Of a DNA stretch of 7,144 nucleotides, positions 1 to 5,667 are shown one piece after another. Position 1 is the stretch's first letter; each line of letters begins with the position of its first letter. A model generated the notes under the pieces. The model did not search any database and was not told where the DNA came from. It was given only the letters and a program-made list of their open reading frames with translations. Location: contig CALBNV010000098.1 of the NCBI GenBank assembly GCA_937896895.1, forward strand, positions 1 to 7,144. The letters run 5' to 3'. The translations under genes were made by a program, and so were the position numbers. This DNA is from an uncultured Bacteroidales bacterium. GTDB taxonomy: Bacteria > Bacteroidota > Bacteroidia > Bacteroidales > F082.

Positions 1-55
1 TGTAACCTTGTAACCGTTGTAACCTCTTATTTAGAAAATTTTAAGAATATTTTTT
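1..55. repeat. Terminal direct repeat, left copy (circularity overlap)
   Basis: These 55 bases are identical to 7090-7144. An exact overlap of assembler k-mer size at both ends is the usual mark of a circular contig cut open. The copy contains the second iteron triplet, so on the circle this triplet exists once and not twice. A genuine terminal redundancy of a linear molecule is possible but less likely. Confidence 0.93.
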
Positions 56-85
56 TAGATTTTTGAGATACAGGAGCGTAAATTT

Positions 86-2083
86 ATGTGCAAAATATCA
101 GACCGAATGATCGCTATCGACACTGAATACCACTGCGATGACATGGGCAAAATCGACAATGTGTACTGTGTATGCACATCGGACAATAAAGGCAGCCACT
201 TCAAAAAGTGGACATCAGGTTCAAAGGACGCAGATATCCTTACTGAGATTGCGGGTTTTCATGGTATCGAGAATCCCATTTTCGTCTGTCATGCATTTGA
301 CAAAGCCGAACGTAGGGCACTCAAATTCCTCGGTGTCGAGAACAGAGAGCATGACTACATTTGCACATGGCACTTGGCAAAGATGCTGCAAAACAGCTTC
401 AGCAAACGTTCTGACAGGATCAAGGCAAAAGCCGTAACCTATGAATCAGACACAGAAGCGGCTCTAGAATCATCCACAATCAAAGCGAAAGCGGCCAGAT
501 CATTATCGTATGCCGGTCTCTGCAAAAGCCTCCTAGAGGTCGATATTGACACGGAACACAAAGAGGAGATGCGAAAGCTTTGCATCCTAAACCTCACCAG
601 AGGCAATGAGCAACAGATCATGGATTACTGTGCTGATGACACGAAATACCTATTGCCACTATTGGAGATCCTCAGCAAACAATATTATGCGGCACTCAAA
701 GGAAGCTTCTGCCCATTGCGCCCAGGACTGTTCGACAGCATCACTTTCGGCGACTGTTTTGATTACCTTGTGAAACAAGCAAGCAACATTAATCTGTTCG
801 GCGAGATTGCTGACAAAGGGCTTCCGGTCGATATGAAACGAGTCGCAAAGGTTAAACGCAATGCCTTGAAGTACCGCGAGCAAATGAAAGCGGATTTCAA
901 TGCGAAATACCCAGAATCATTCATCACGAAAAAAGACGGGCTGCTGCATGAAAACACAGTCAAGACTCAAGCTTATTTGAGCGAACTGCTGAAAGCCAAA
1001 GGATTGTCAAATTCATACCCAAAATCCGACAAGACAGGCAAATGGTCAATGTCTTCAGACACGCTTAAGGACTACTTCAGGGATCAAGACAATTTCGGCG
1101 AGCATTACCGATTGCTAAACAAAATGACGCGATTGTTGAACGGCGTCTCAAAACAGTCCGACAGTCCGTTCAATTACATCGCGGATGACAAGCTCTGGTA
1201 CGAATCATTGCAGCCTTATGGGACAATCACATCAAGATGCACGCCATCCACAAAACGGTTCGTGTTTGGTTGGCATAAGTCACTATACGGAATCATGAAT
1301 CCTAAGCCGGGAAAATGGTTGGTCGAACTCGATTTTGGATCGGAAGAGACATTCGTTCAATGCTGCATCTGCCAAGATTCTGTTTACAACGACATCTATA
1401 ACTCCAAGGACATCTATCTGGCATTCGCAAATAAAATGCGATTAATTCCCGATGAGGACTGGAACAACCTACCTAAAGGCGAACTCAAGGAAAAGTATAG
1501 TGATGTCCGCAAACGGATCAAATCATTGGTCTTAGGATTGAGCTACGGCATGGGTGCTGAAAAACTCGCAAAGCGATTAGGATTGTCTCAGCAGCTTGCC
1601 GAAGGTTATTGCGAAATGTTCAGCAAGATCCTTCACAGATCCACGCAGTACAAATCACGGCTTGGTGATTTAGCCAACCATCGCAGGGCATTCTCGCTAC
1701 CTGACGGCTTTATCTGCGCAACGGCTAAAGGTAATAATAACACCACAACGGTAGGTAATTGGCCGTTCCAGAGTGCTGGTGGAAGCATCCTACGGGTATT
1801 AGTACGGGAACTCGACAAACGGATTCAAGCTGGTCTCAAAGCGAATGTCTTGGCTACTATCCATGATGCAATCTTCTTCGAGGTAGATGAAGGCGATATG
1901 GGCACGATCAACACAGTCGCGGAGATAATGAGAACAACTGCGAACAAAGTCCTACATGCACCGAAAGGATGGTCGATGAAAGTCGGTGAAGCTGATGTTA
2001 TCAAACACGGCGACATTTGGTGTACAGACAATCAAACATTCGTGGAGCAATTTAAAGCACTTCTCAACTATCAATCTAAATAA
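86..2083 (+). CDS. Family A (Pol I-like) DNA polymerase with 3'-5' exonuclease
   Basis: Template-directed DNA synthesis with proofreading; probably the replicon's own replicative polymerase. The 665-residue length fits phage-type family A enzymes such as T7 gp5 and leaves no room for a 5' nuclease. Exonuclease motifs are intact: IDTEYH (D12, E14), CHAFDKAE (D72) and YCADD (Y181, D185). Polymerase motif A is LDFGSEE (D416, E421), motif B is RKRIKSLVLGLSYGMG (R475, K479, Y487, G488), a conserved NWPFQSAGG follows at 558-566, and motif C is TIHDAIFFEV (H593, D594). Both metal-binding aspartates (D416, D594) are present. Two oddities: Leu483 aligns with E. coli Phe762, and Ala595 replaces the usual Glu of the HDE motif. 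AGGAG at 72-76, nine bases before the ATG, supports the start. The gene lies directly downstream of the iterons and ends at a strong terminator. Residues 220-400 (thumb side) show no recognisable accessory domain. Confidence 0.95.
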   Translation: MCKISDRMIAIDTEYHCDDMGKIDNVYCVCTSDNKGSHFKKWTSGSKDADILTEIAGFHGIENPIFVCHAFDKAERRALKFLGVENREHDYICTWHLAKMLQNSFSKRSDRIKAKAVTYESDTEAALESSTIKAKAARSLSYAGLCKSLLEVDIDTEHKEEMRKLCILNLTRGNEQQIMDYCADDTKYLLPLLEILSKQYYAALKGSFCPLRPGLFDSITFGDCFDYLVKQASNINLFGEIADKGLPVDMKRVAKVKRNALKYREQMKADFNAKYPESFITKKDGLLHENTVKTQAYLSELLKAKGLSNSYPKSDKTGKWSMSSDTLKDYFRDQDNFGEHYRLLNKMTRLLNGVSKQSDSPFNYIADDKLWYESLQPYGTITSRCTPSTKRFVFGWHKSLYGIMNPKPGKWLVELDFGSEETFVQCCICQDSVYNDIYNSKDIYLAFANKMRLIPDEDWNNLPKGELKEKYSDVRKRIKSLVLGLSYGMGAEKLAKRLGLSQQLAEGYCEMFSKILHRSTQYKSRLGDLANHRRAFSLPDGFICATAKGNNNTTTVGNWPFQSAGGSILRVLVRELDKRIQAGLKANVLATIHDAIFFEVDEGDMGTINTVAEIMRTTANKVLHAPKGWSMKVGEADVIKHGDIWCTDNQTFVEQFKALLNYQSK

Positions 2084-2115
2084 AAATAAAGGGCCTCATT
2101 GAGGCCCTTTATTTT
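2083..2115. terminator. Bidirectional Rho-independent terminator
   Basis: A perfect 15-bp stem (2083-2097 with 2101-2115) closes on a three-base ATT loop. The GC core GGGCCTC/GAGGCCC is flanked by AAAATAAA on the left and TTTATTTT on the right, which gives a U-rich tail on either strand. It starts on the last base of the polymerase stop codon. It therefore ends polymerase transcription and also transcription arriving on the minus strand from the 100-residue gene. Confidence 0.92.
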
Positions 2116-2131
2116 ATTATGTATTACTGTT

Positions 2132-2151
2132 GCGGGTTAAATTTAACCCGC
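2132..2151. repeat. Perfect 20-bp palindrome overlapping a stop codon
   Basis: GCGGGTTAAATTTAACCCGC is its own reverse complement. It covers the last codons and the TAA stop (2143-2145) of the minus-strand 100-residue gene. As RNA it would form a GC-rich hairpin without a following U-run, so it is not a canonical terminator on either strand; the 2083-2115 terminator lies just beyond it. It could protect the 3' end of the transcript or be a protein binding site. Confidence 0.7.
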
Positions 2152-2445
2152 CCAGTCAACTTCAAATGAATGCTTGCCGAAGATTACCTTGAGAACAGCA
2201 GCCCCTCCAGCAGGTCCATTTGTGGTGACGATTGAGACTTTGCAGGGACGCTTCCAATATGTTTGAAACAATCGGGTTACGCCTCTCCCACAGGAGATAT
2301 TCAGTTGTTGCATCAAGTCCCAAATCACATCCGAATTATCTAGGGTTTTAAATACAGTCCACAGATCGGAATCAATCGGATTTCCCGAATACATAGACAT
2401 AAATTGCTGTAAGGTTGTACATTTTAAGGCACAGTACGGATTCAT
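2143..2445 (-). CDS. Hypothetical protein, 100 residues
   Basis: I do not recognise a family. The predicted product is a small soluble protein with four cysteines (residues 5, 9, 52 and 68), several aromatic residues and no signal peptide or membrane segment. The C-terminal third (KVSIVTTNGPAGGAAVLKVI) looks like a beta-hairpin with a glycine turn. The ATG at 2443-2445 is preceded by AAGGAG (2451-2456) at five bases. Upstream lies a well-formed promoter with a leader hairpin that is shared almost base for base with the 205-residue gene. That conserved control region and a dedicated ribosome binding site argue that the gene is real. It is convergent with the polymerase gene and shares its terminator. 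Because it has the same control region as the SSB operon, a role in replication or copy control is possible, but nothing in the sequence proves it. Confidence 0.75.
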   Translation of the reverse strand: MNPYCALKCTTLQQFMSMYSGNPIDSDLWTVFKTLDNSDVIWDLMQQLNISCGRGVTRLFQTYWKRPCKVSIVTTNGPAGGAAVLKVIFGKHSFEVDWAG

Positions 2446-2463
2446 ATAAACTCCTTTGTTGTT

Positions 2464-2484
2464 ATAAACGGTCCATCCGTTTAT
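2464..2484 (-). promoter_or_regulatory. Leader hairpin/operator-like inverted repeat, copy 1
   Basis: ATAAACGG (2464-2471) and CCGTTTAT (2477-2484) form a perfect 8-bp inverted repeat around a five-base spacer. It lies just downstream of the predicted transcription start of the 100-residue gene, so it could be a 5' stabilising stem-loop in the mRNA or an operator for a dimeric repressor. The identical element occurs at 3931-3951. Confidence 0.7.
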
Positions 2485-2495
2485 TTATGATTCGA

Positions 2496-2524
2496 TTTAT
2501 AAACTGCATTTACAGAACTGTGAA
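2496..2524 (-). promoter_or_regulatory. Sigma70-type promoter of the 100-residue gene (copy 1)
   Basis: Read on the minus strand, -35 TTCACA (2519-2524) and -10 TATAAA (2496-2501) are separated by exactly 17 bp. Transcription should start near 2489. The same hexamers and spacing are found upstream of the 205-residue gene. A further conserved 20-bp AT-rich block (2544-2563) lies upstream of the -35. Confidence 0.8.
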
Positions 2525-2572
2525 CTAAAAATTAGCCGTTAGATCACATTTTCTGAATTTTCTGCACGAAAA

Positions 2573-2923
2573 CTACTCAACTTCGTAGTATCCGTTGTCG
2601 ATGCACCATTTCTTAAATGAATCCTCATCAATAATATCTGTCATGTACTCATTCACGTCGTAGATGCTCTCGAGATTCCCATAGCCGTCATAACGGAACC
2701 AATCTCGATTCGGATTAAATGGGCCTCCATCGCGATCACCTCCGAAAAATACTCTTTTAACGGCTTCGTAAGCGTCTATTTCAAAATCATTGAAGTCATC
2801 CATGGAGAACGGTTCATTGTCAGGATCGCAGTCCATTAAGTATTCACAGCCGAAATCTTCGACCATTTGAGTGAAATCCCATTCGACGATTTCAATTTCA
2901 GTATCATGTTCTGTATCGCACAT
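2573..2923 (-). CDS. Highly acidic small protein, 116 residues
   Basis: Unknown function. By my count there are 34 Asp/Glu against 7 Lys/Arg, a net charge near -27, spread over the whole chain. The centre (59-87) has a distinctive glycine/aromatic stretch beginning FFGGDRDGGPFNPN and continuing DWFRYDGYGNLESI. There is no signal peptide or membrane segment. The reading frame can be opened at a GTG at 2932, but that codon overlaps the ribosome binding site. ATG 2921-2923 lies eight bases after AAGGAG (2932-2937) and is the better start. It follows the SSB stop by 18 bases, so the two are very likely co-transcribed and may act together. A DNA-mimic (for example an anti-restriction protein) or an SSB partner is conceivable from charge and position only. 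Confidence 0.8.
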   Translation of the reverse strand: MCDTEHDTEIEIVEWDFTQMVEDFGCEYLMDCDPDNEPFSMDDFNDFEIDAYEAVKRVFFGGDRDGGPFNPNRDWFRYDGYGNLESIYDVNEYMTDIIDEDSFKKWCIDNGYYEVE

Positions 2924-2941
2924 TGTCTTCACTCCTTATCG

Positions 2942-3229
2942 TTACTTCTTGTTGCTCAAAAATGTTAACCTTTCTGCCTCAATGGCAACTCTTCGGTCGA
3001 TGCTCGTAAGTTTACCTTCAACGCAGCATAAATCACCTCTACGAATATGTTTGTAAGCTGCGATAGCTTGTTTCCCTTTAACGACGATCTCGAAGTCAAC
3101 AGTTGATGATTCTCCGTTAAATTCGCGAGAACTGGCAATTGTGAATCGCGCAATGCTGTCAGAGGAATCCTCTTGAAGTTGGATCGCAGTGATCACACGC
3201 CCGATAATGATGGTTTTGTTCATTTCCAT
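2942..3229 (-). CDS. ssb: Short single-stranded DNA-binding protein (SSB, OB fold)
   Basis: Binds and protects single-stranded DNA during replication. The N-terminus MNKTIIIGRVI, the middle SIARFTIASSREFNG then VDFEIVVKGKQA, and RRGDLCCVEGKL follow the beta-strand order of bacterial/phage SSB OB folds. With about 95 residues the protein stops right after the fold (ends LTFLSNKK). It lacks the flexible linker and acidic DDDIPF-like tail that recruits partners in cellular SSBs. The frame opens at a GTG (3257-3259) inside a hairpin. The ATG at 3227-3229, preceded by AGAAG at eight bases, is preferred, and a third choice is the ATG at 3221-3223. It sits between the 205-residue and acidic genes in a minus-strand operon, beside a plasmid-encoded polymerase, which fits a replication role. 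Confidence 0.85.
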   Translation of the reverse strand: MEMNKTIIIGRVITAIQLQEDSSDSIARFTIASSREFNGESSTVDFEIVVKGKQAIAAYKHIRRGDLCCVEGKLTSIDRRVAIEAERLTFLSNKK

Positions 3230-3254
3230 TTTAAGTACTTCTTTTGTGGTTGGT

Positions 3255-3278
3255 GCCACTAGCCTAACAGCTAGTGGC
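3255..3278 (-). promoter_or_regulatory. Intercistronic hairpin upstream of ssb
   Basis: GCCACTAGC (3255-3263) and GCTAGTGGC (3270-3278) form a perfect 9-bp stem with a six-base loop. It lies between the stop of the 205-residue gene and the SSB start. On the minus strand no U-run follows, so it is unlikely to be a full terminator. An RNA processing or stability site that sets the ratio of the two products, or partial attenuation, is more plausible. Confidence 0.7.
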
Positions 3279-3287
3279 GAGGTTTAT

Positions 3288-3905
3288 TTAGGAAAAGATG
3301 ATTGTTTGAACTCGATCTTTGTTGTCGGTGAATGACAGATAATAATTGATTTGACCATTACGGTGCAGACGTTGGGCGAAGAGCTCTCGGATGCAGGTGG
3401 ATTTAGCTCGTTTCATCCCTCTGATCTCATGAATTCGGCTCATAAATTTGTTTATGAGTGATTCGGGAATCTTGCTTATATCGATGTTTCTGCGTGATCC
3501 ATTCAGAGAATCTCTGCGGTAGGTATATCTTGCAGATTTGATTGCTATGTACTGTTCGTATTCCTCAAGCGAATCCGTATAGAATTTGCCGCGTTCAATC
3601 TCGTAGAATGTTTTTGAATAAACCTCGGTACCTTTTGACGGCCAACATGTATGGTCCATAGATTCATAAATTCTAACGCTGATGCATTTCAGTGTGGTGT
3701 ATTCATGCGAAATGCTGCGGCTATCACCTAATAACCAGATTCTGATTTGCTCATTTTTGTTAGCGGGATTTATCAGGGCAATGTAGTTGTCTACATTAGA
3801 ATATGAACTGCTTTCGCCCAATTTGATGATGTATCCTTTAGCGAGATATTCAGAAACGATATTGGAATATTGCTGCATCATCTGGTTTGTTGTGAATGTA
3901 CTCAT
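3288..3905 (-). CDS. Hypothetical protein, 205 residues, basic C-terminal half
   Basis: No family recognised. The N-terminal half (about 1-120) is mixed alpha/beta in appearance (YIALINPANKNEQIRIWLLG, then TTLKCISVRIYES). The C-terminal half is rich in Arg/Lys (SARYTYRRDSLNGSRRN, then RIHEIRGMKRAKSTCIREL), so nucleic-acid binding is possible. There is no signal peptide, membrane segment or recognisable helix-turn-helix. The ATG at 3903-3905 has AAGGAG (3912-3917) at six bases. It is the first gene after the second promoter cassette, with ssb and the acidic gene downstream. As the only otherwise unexplained gene of this size in the replication operon, it is the best candidate for a novel initiator, primer-associated or copy-control protein. 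That is an inference from context, not from motifs. Confidence 0.8.
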   Translation of the reverse strand: MSTFTTNQMMQQYSNIVSEYLAKGYIIKLGESSSYSNVDNYIALINPANKNEQIRIWLLGDSRSISHEYTTLKCISVRIYESMDHTCWPSKGTEVYSKTFYEIERGKFYTDSLEEYEQYIAIKSARYTYRRDSLNGSRRNIDISKIPESLINKFMSRIHEIRGMKRAKSTCIRELFAQRLHRNGQINYYLSFTDNKDRVQTIIFS

Positions 3906-3930
3906 GATTAACTCCTTTAGGTTGTGTTTA

Positions 3931-3951
3931 ATAAACGGTCCATCCGTTTAT
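3931..3951 (-). promoter_or_regulatory. Leader hairpin/operator-like inverted repeat, copy 2
   Basis: The same 21 bases as 2464-2484: ATAAACGG, a five-base spacer, and CCGTTTAT. It lies between the predicted start of transcription and the ribosome binding site of the 205-residue gene. Complete conservation across two promoters whose surrounding leader sequences differ supports a function. Confidence 0.7.
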
Positions 3952-3962
3952 TTATGATTTGA

Positions 3963-3991
3963 TTTATAAACTACATTTGCAGAACTGTGAA
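3963..3991 (-). promoter_or_regulatory. Sigma70-type promoter of the 205-residue/ssb/acidic operon (copy 2)
   Basis: Minus-strand -35 TTCACA (3986-3991) and -10 TATAAA (3963-3968) with a 17-bp spacer, as in copy 1. No other convincing promoter was seen inside the operon, so ssb and the acidic gene probably depend on it. Confidence 0.8.
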
Positions 3992-4031
3992 CAAGAAAAT
4001 TCTAGTCCATGTCACATTTTCTGAATTTTCT

Positions 4032-4330
4032 TCGATTGATCTGCAAGGTGTGCGAAAGATAAAGTCATGGGAACTGCATCTATGACTTAAGAAATTTCTT
4101 TAAGCATTTGGAAATCTATCTTAAACGGATCTTCAATTTATGATCGGATTTCATCATTCAAAAATCATTAAGATCTAATCTGATTTCTTTGCGGACCTAA
4201 AGGTCATTCAATGCGGATATACTATTTTATATTTGTAAACATGGTTACATCAGTTAACCGTGATTTGTATATAAGCATATTAATGGGTTGGCTCACAATC
4301 ATCCATAATATATTATAATATTATATAGCC
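4032..4330. other. Non-coding AT-rich spacer between the promoter cassette and the IS
   Basis: No credible gene is seen in about 300 bases. It holds an imperfect palindrome CTTAAGAAATTTCTTTAAG (4086-4104) and a small GACC/GGTC hairpin near 4195-4206. It also has a TGTAA...TTACA inverted pair (4234-4249) whose right arm is a minus-strand copy of the iteron core TGTAACC. A GGTTGGCT/AGCCAATC near-perfect inverted repeat (4285-4292 with 4327-4334) encloses AT-only DNA. These may be remnants of the IS target or a secondary replication site; none is assignable with confidence. Confidence 0.5.
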
Positions 4331-4364
4331 AATCTGATGATAGTGTTCATGTTTTGGTACAAAA
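4331..4364 (+). repeat. IS left inverted repeat
   Basis: Imperfect 34-bp match to the reverse complement of 5628-5661. The central GATGATAGTGTTCA is identical in both ends. Confidence 0.85.
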
Positions 4365-4392
4365 TCTAGTTCAATTTTGCAGAAAACTGTAT

Positions 4393-4462
4393 TAAATTCA
4401 CCGCAACAAACCGATTGCGGAATTTTCTTCAATCGGTCTTGCAACAACCCAAGGTGAATTTA
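4393..4462 (+). promoter_or_regulatory. Nested hairpins sequestering the transposase ribosome binding site
   Basis: An outer perfect 10-bp stem pairs TAAATTCACC (4393-4402) with GGTGAATTTA (4453-4462). An inner perfect 8-bp stem pairs ACCGATTG (4410-4417) with CAATCGGT (4430-4437). The presumed Shine-Dalgarno AAGGTG (4451-4456) lies partly in the outer stem, two bases before the ATG region. Transcripts entering from outside would fold it shut. A transcript starting near 4402 would lack the left arm. Confidence 0.6.
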
Positions 4463-4464
4463 GC

Positions 4465-5667
4465 ATGGATCAAAAACAATTACACGAACATTTACCGGAT
4501 AATCTTTTTGAGGCTCTCAGCCAATCCATGAATGCCTCTGAAGACCCTATCCAAGGGCTCATGAGTAAAACACTGAGCCTTATGGCAGACGCTGAATTTG
4601 AACGATTTATTGGTGCTAAACGGAGTGAGAGAACCGAAACAAGGACAAACTACAGGCACGGTTACCGAACAAGGCGATTTGACACGACCTGCGGTACATT
4701 GATGATAAAGGTTCCGCACCCACGTAAAGGAGGATTCACACCATCCTTTCTAGAACGTTATCAGAGATATGAAAAGAGCCTCAAACGGGTAATTACTGAT
4801 GCCTATGTAAACGGTGTGTCTATGGGCAAAATGAGGCATCTAGCGACAACAATGGGGATCACGCATATCTCCAAAGGTCAAATCAGCGCAATCGTTTCGG
4901 AGATCAACGATTACACAGAGGCTTTTAGGAAACGGTCTCTAAAGGGTTTGGATTATCCCATTTTATACGTGGATGCGATATTTGAGAAAATCCGATCAAA
5001 CGGAAAGGCAATCCTAATGGCAATACTGATTGTCGCTGGTTCTGATGGTTGTGGCAAACGTGATATTATTGCTATTGAGGCTTATCCAGATGAATCAAAA
5101 GAGAGTTACTTAGGGTTATTCAATTCGCTTAAACAGAGAGGCTTAGAGGATCCCAGATTGATTGTCTCGGACGGTGCCGCAGGCATGACAACGGCAATGG
5201 CTGAAGTTCTGCCAAATACCTGTTGGCAAATGTGCAAGGTACACTTGGTCAGAAAAGTGCTAAAGAACGCCAGAAAAGAGGATCGCCAAACCATGGCTGA
5301 TGAGCTGAAAGAAATATGGCACACATCGGATAAGAAAGTGGCTCGCAAACGGGCTCGAAAAATCCTCAAGAAATATGCTGACAAATACCCAAAGGCAATG
5401 GGATCGTTGAAATACAGCCTTGAAGCCACATTGACCTACTGCGACTTCCGCGAATACAACCCCAGAAAAATCTCAACCTCAAACATGCTCGAGCGATTGA
5501 ACAGGGAATTCCGAAGGCGTTCCAATACAATCGGTATTTTCCCGAACACTCAAGCTTGTTTGAGACTATTTACAAAATATGCTATGAACTATTTGGAGTC
5601 CTGGGGAAAGGGCTTTCACGACAGAGCTTCTGTACTAAATCGTGAACACTATCATCCGATTTTATAA
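4465..5667 (+). CDS. tnpA: IS256/Mutator-family transposase
   Basis: Cuts and joins the ends of the surrounding IS using a DDE/RNase H-fold active site. The 400-residue length is typical of the family. The N-terminal region carries the family-like TNYRHGYRTRRFDTTCGTL (61-79). Catalytic residues are visible as LYVDAIFEKIR (D170), LIVSDGAAGM (D236) and STSNMLERLNREFRRR (E343). The CxxH of the family appears as CKVH (C257, H260). All motifs are intact, there is no frameshift, and the protein should be active. The ATG at 4465 is preceded by AAGGTG (4451-4456), which lies in a stem-loop. The gene points the same way as the polymerase and against its neighbours. The C-terminus is encoded through the right inverted repeat. 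Confidence 0.95.
   Translation: MDQKQLHEHLPDNLFEALSQSMNASEDPIQGLMSKTLSLMADAEFERFIGAKRSERTETRTNYRHGYRTRRFDTTCGTLMIKVPHPRKGGFTPSFLERYQRYEKSLKRVITDAYVNGVSMGKMRHLATTMGITHISKGQISAIVSEINDYTEAFRKRSLKGLDYPILYVDAIFEKIRSNGKAILMAILIVAGSDGCGKRDIIAIEAYPDESKESYLGLFNSLKQRGLEDPRLIVSDGAAGMTTAMAEVLPNTCWQMCKVHLVRKVLKNARKEDRQTMADELKEIWHTSDKKVARKRARKILKKYADKYPKAMGSLKYSLEATLTYCDFREYNPRKISTSNMLERLNREFRRRSNTIGIFPNTQACLRLFTKYAMNYLESWGKGFHDRASVLNREHYHPIL
5628..5661 (-). repeat. IS right inverted repeat, inside the transposase reading frame
   Basis: Partner of 4331-4364. It overlaps the last codons of the transposase; the TAA stop (5665-5667) lies four bases beyond the repeat, probably in flanking DNA. Confidence 0.85.

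Larger units (their letters stand above)
2464..2563 (-). repeat. Duplicated promoter-leader cassette, copy 1
   Basis: The 62-bp stretch 2464-2525 matches 3931-3992 with only three differences. An upstream 20-bp block (2544-2563) matches 4012-4031 exactly. The two blocks are separated by 18 bp here and 19 bp in the other copy, and that gap is not conserved. The pattern points to selected control sites: a hairpin, a promoter and an upstream element. Confidence 0.9.
3931..4031 (-). repeat. Duplicated promoter-leader cassette, copy 2
   Basis: Partner of 2464-2563. The hairpin-to--35 block (3931-3992) differs at three positions, and the upstream 20-bp block TCACATTTTCTGAATTTTCT (4012-4031) is identical. 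The downstream coding sequences are unrelated, so only the control region has been duplicated. Confidence 0.9.
4331..5661 (+). mobile_element. IS256/Mutator-family insertion sequence, about 1.33 kb
   Basis: The element holds one transposase gene between imperfect inverted repeats of about 34 bp. The left end (4331-4364) reads AATCTGATGATAGTGTTCAT and onward. The reverse complement of the right end (5628-5661) reads AATCGGATGATAGTGTTCAC and onward, with about 28 of 34 positions matching. The length fits the family. No clear 8-9 bp target duplication flanks the ends, so the exact borders, the age of the insertion, or rearrangement next to it remain open. The outermost AATC could be one or two bases off. 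Confidence 0.88.

Noticed and set aside
138..437. Open frame on + inside the polymerase gene, and other overlapping frames at 763-963, 1633-1818, 1825-2031, 5106-5429 and 6431-6661
   Set aside because: They lie in alternative frames of well-supported genes, lack ribosome binding sites, and have low-complexity or unconvincing protein sequences.
2930..2932. GTG at 2932 as the start of the acidic protein
   Set aside because: It overlaps the AAGGAG ribosome binding site. The ATG at 2921-2923 has correct spacing.
4019..4446. Similarity between 4022-4046 and 4419-4445 (GAATTTTCTTC followed by related bases) as a third regulatory cassette
   Set aside because: The shared part is short and AT-rich, the match needs a gap, and the second copy is within the IS leader where its sequence is explained by the hairpins.
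3906..4464. CRISPR array or tRNA/rRNA gene in the long non-coding stretches
   Set aside because: No regularly spaced long repeats with spacers, no cloverleaf and no rRNA-like sequence were seen here or at 6735-7089.
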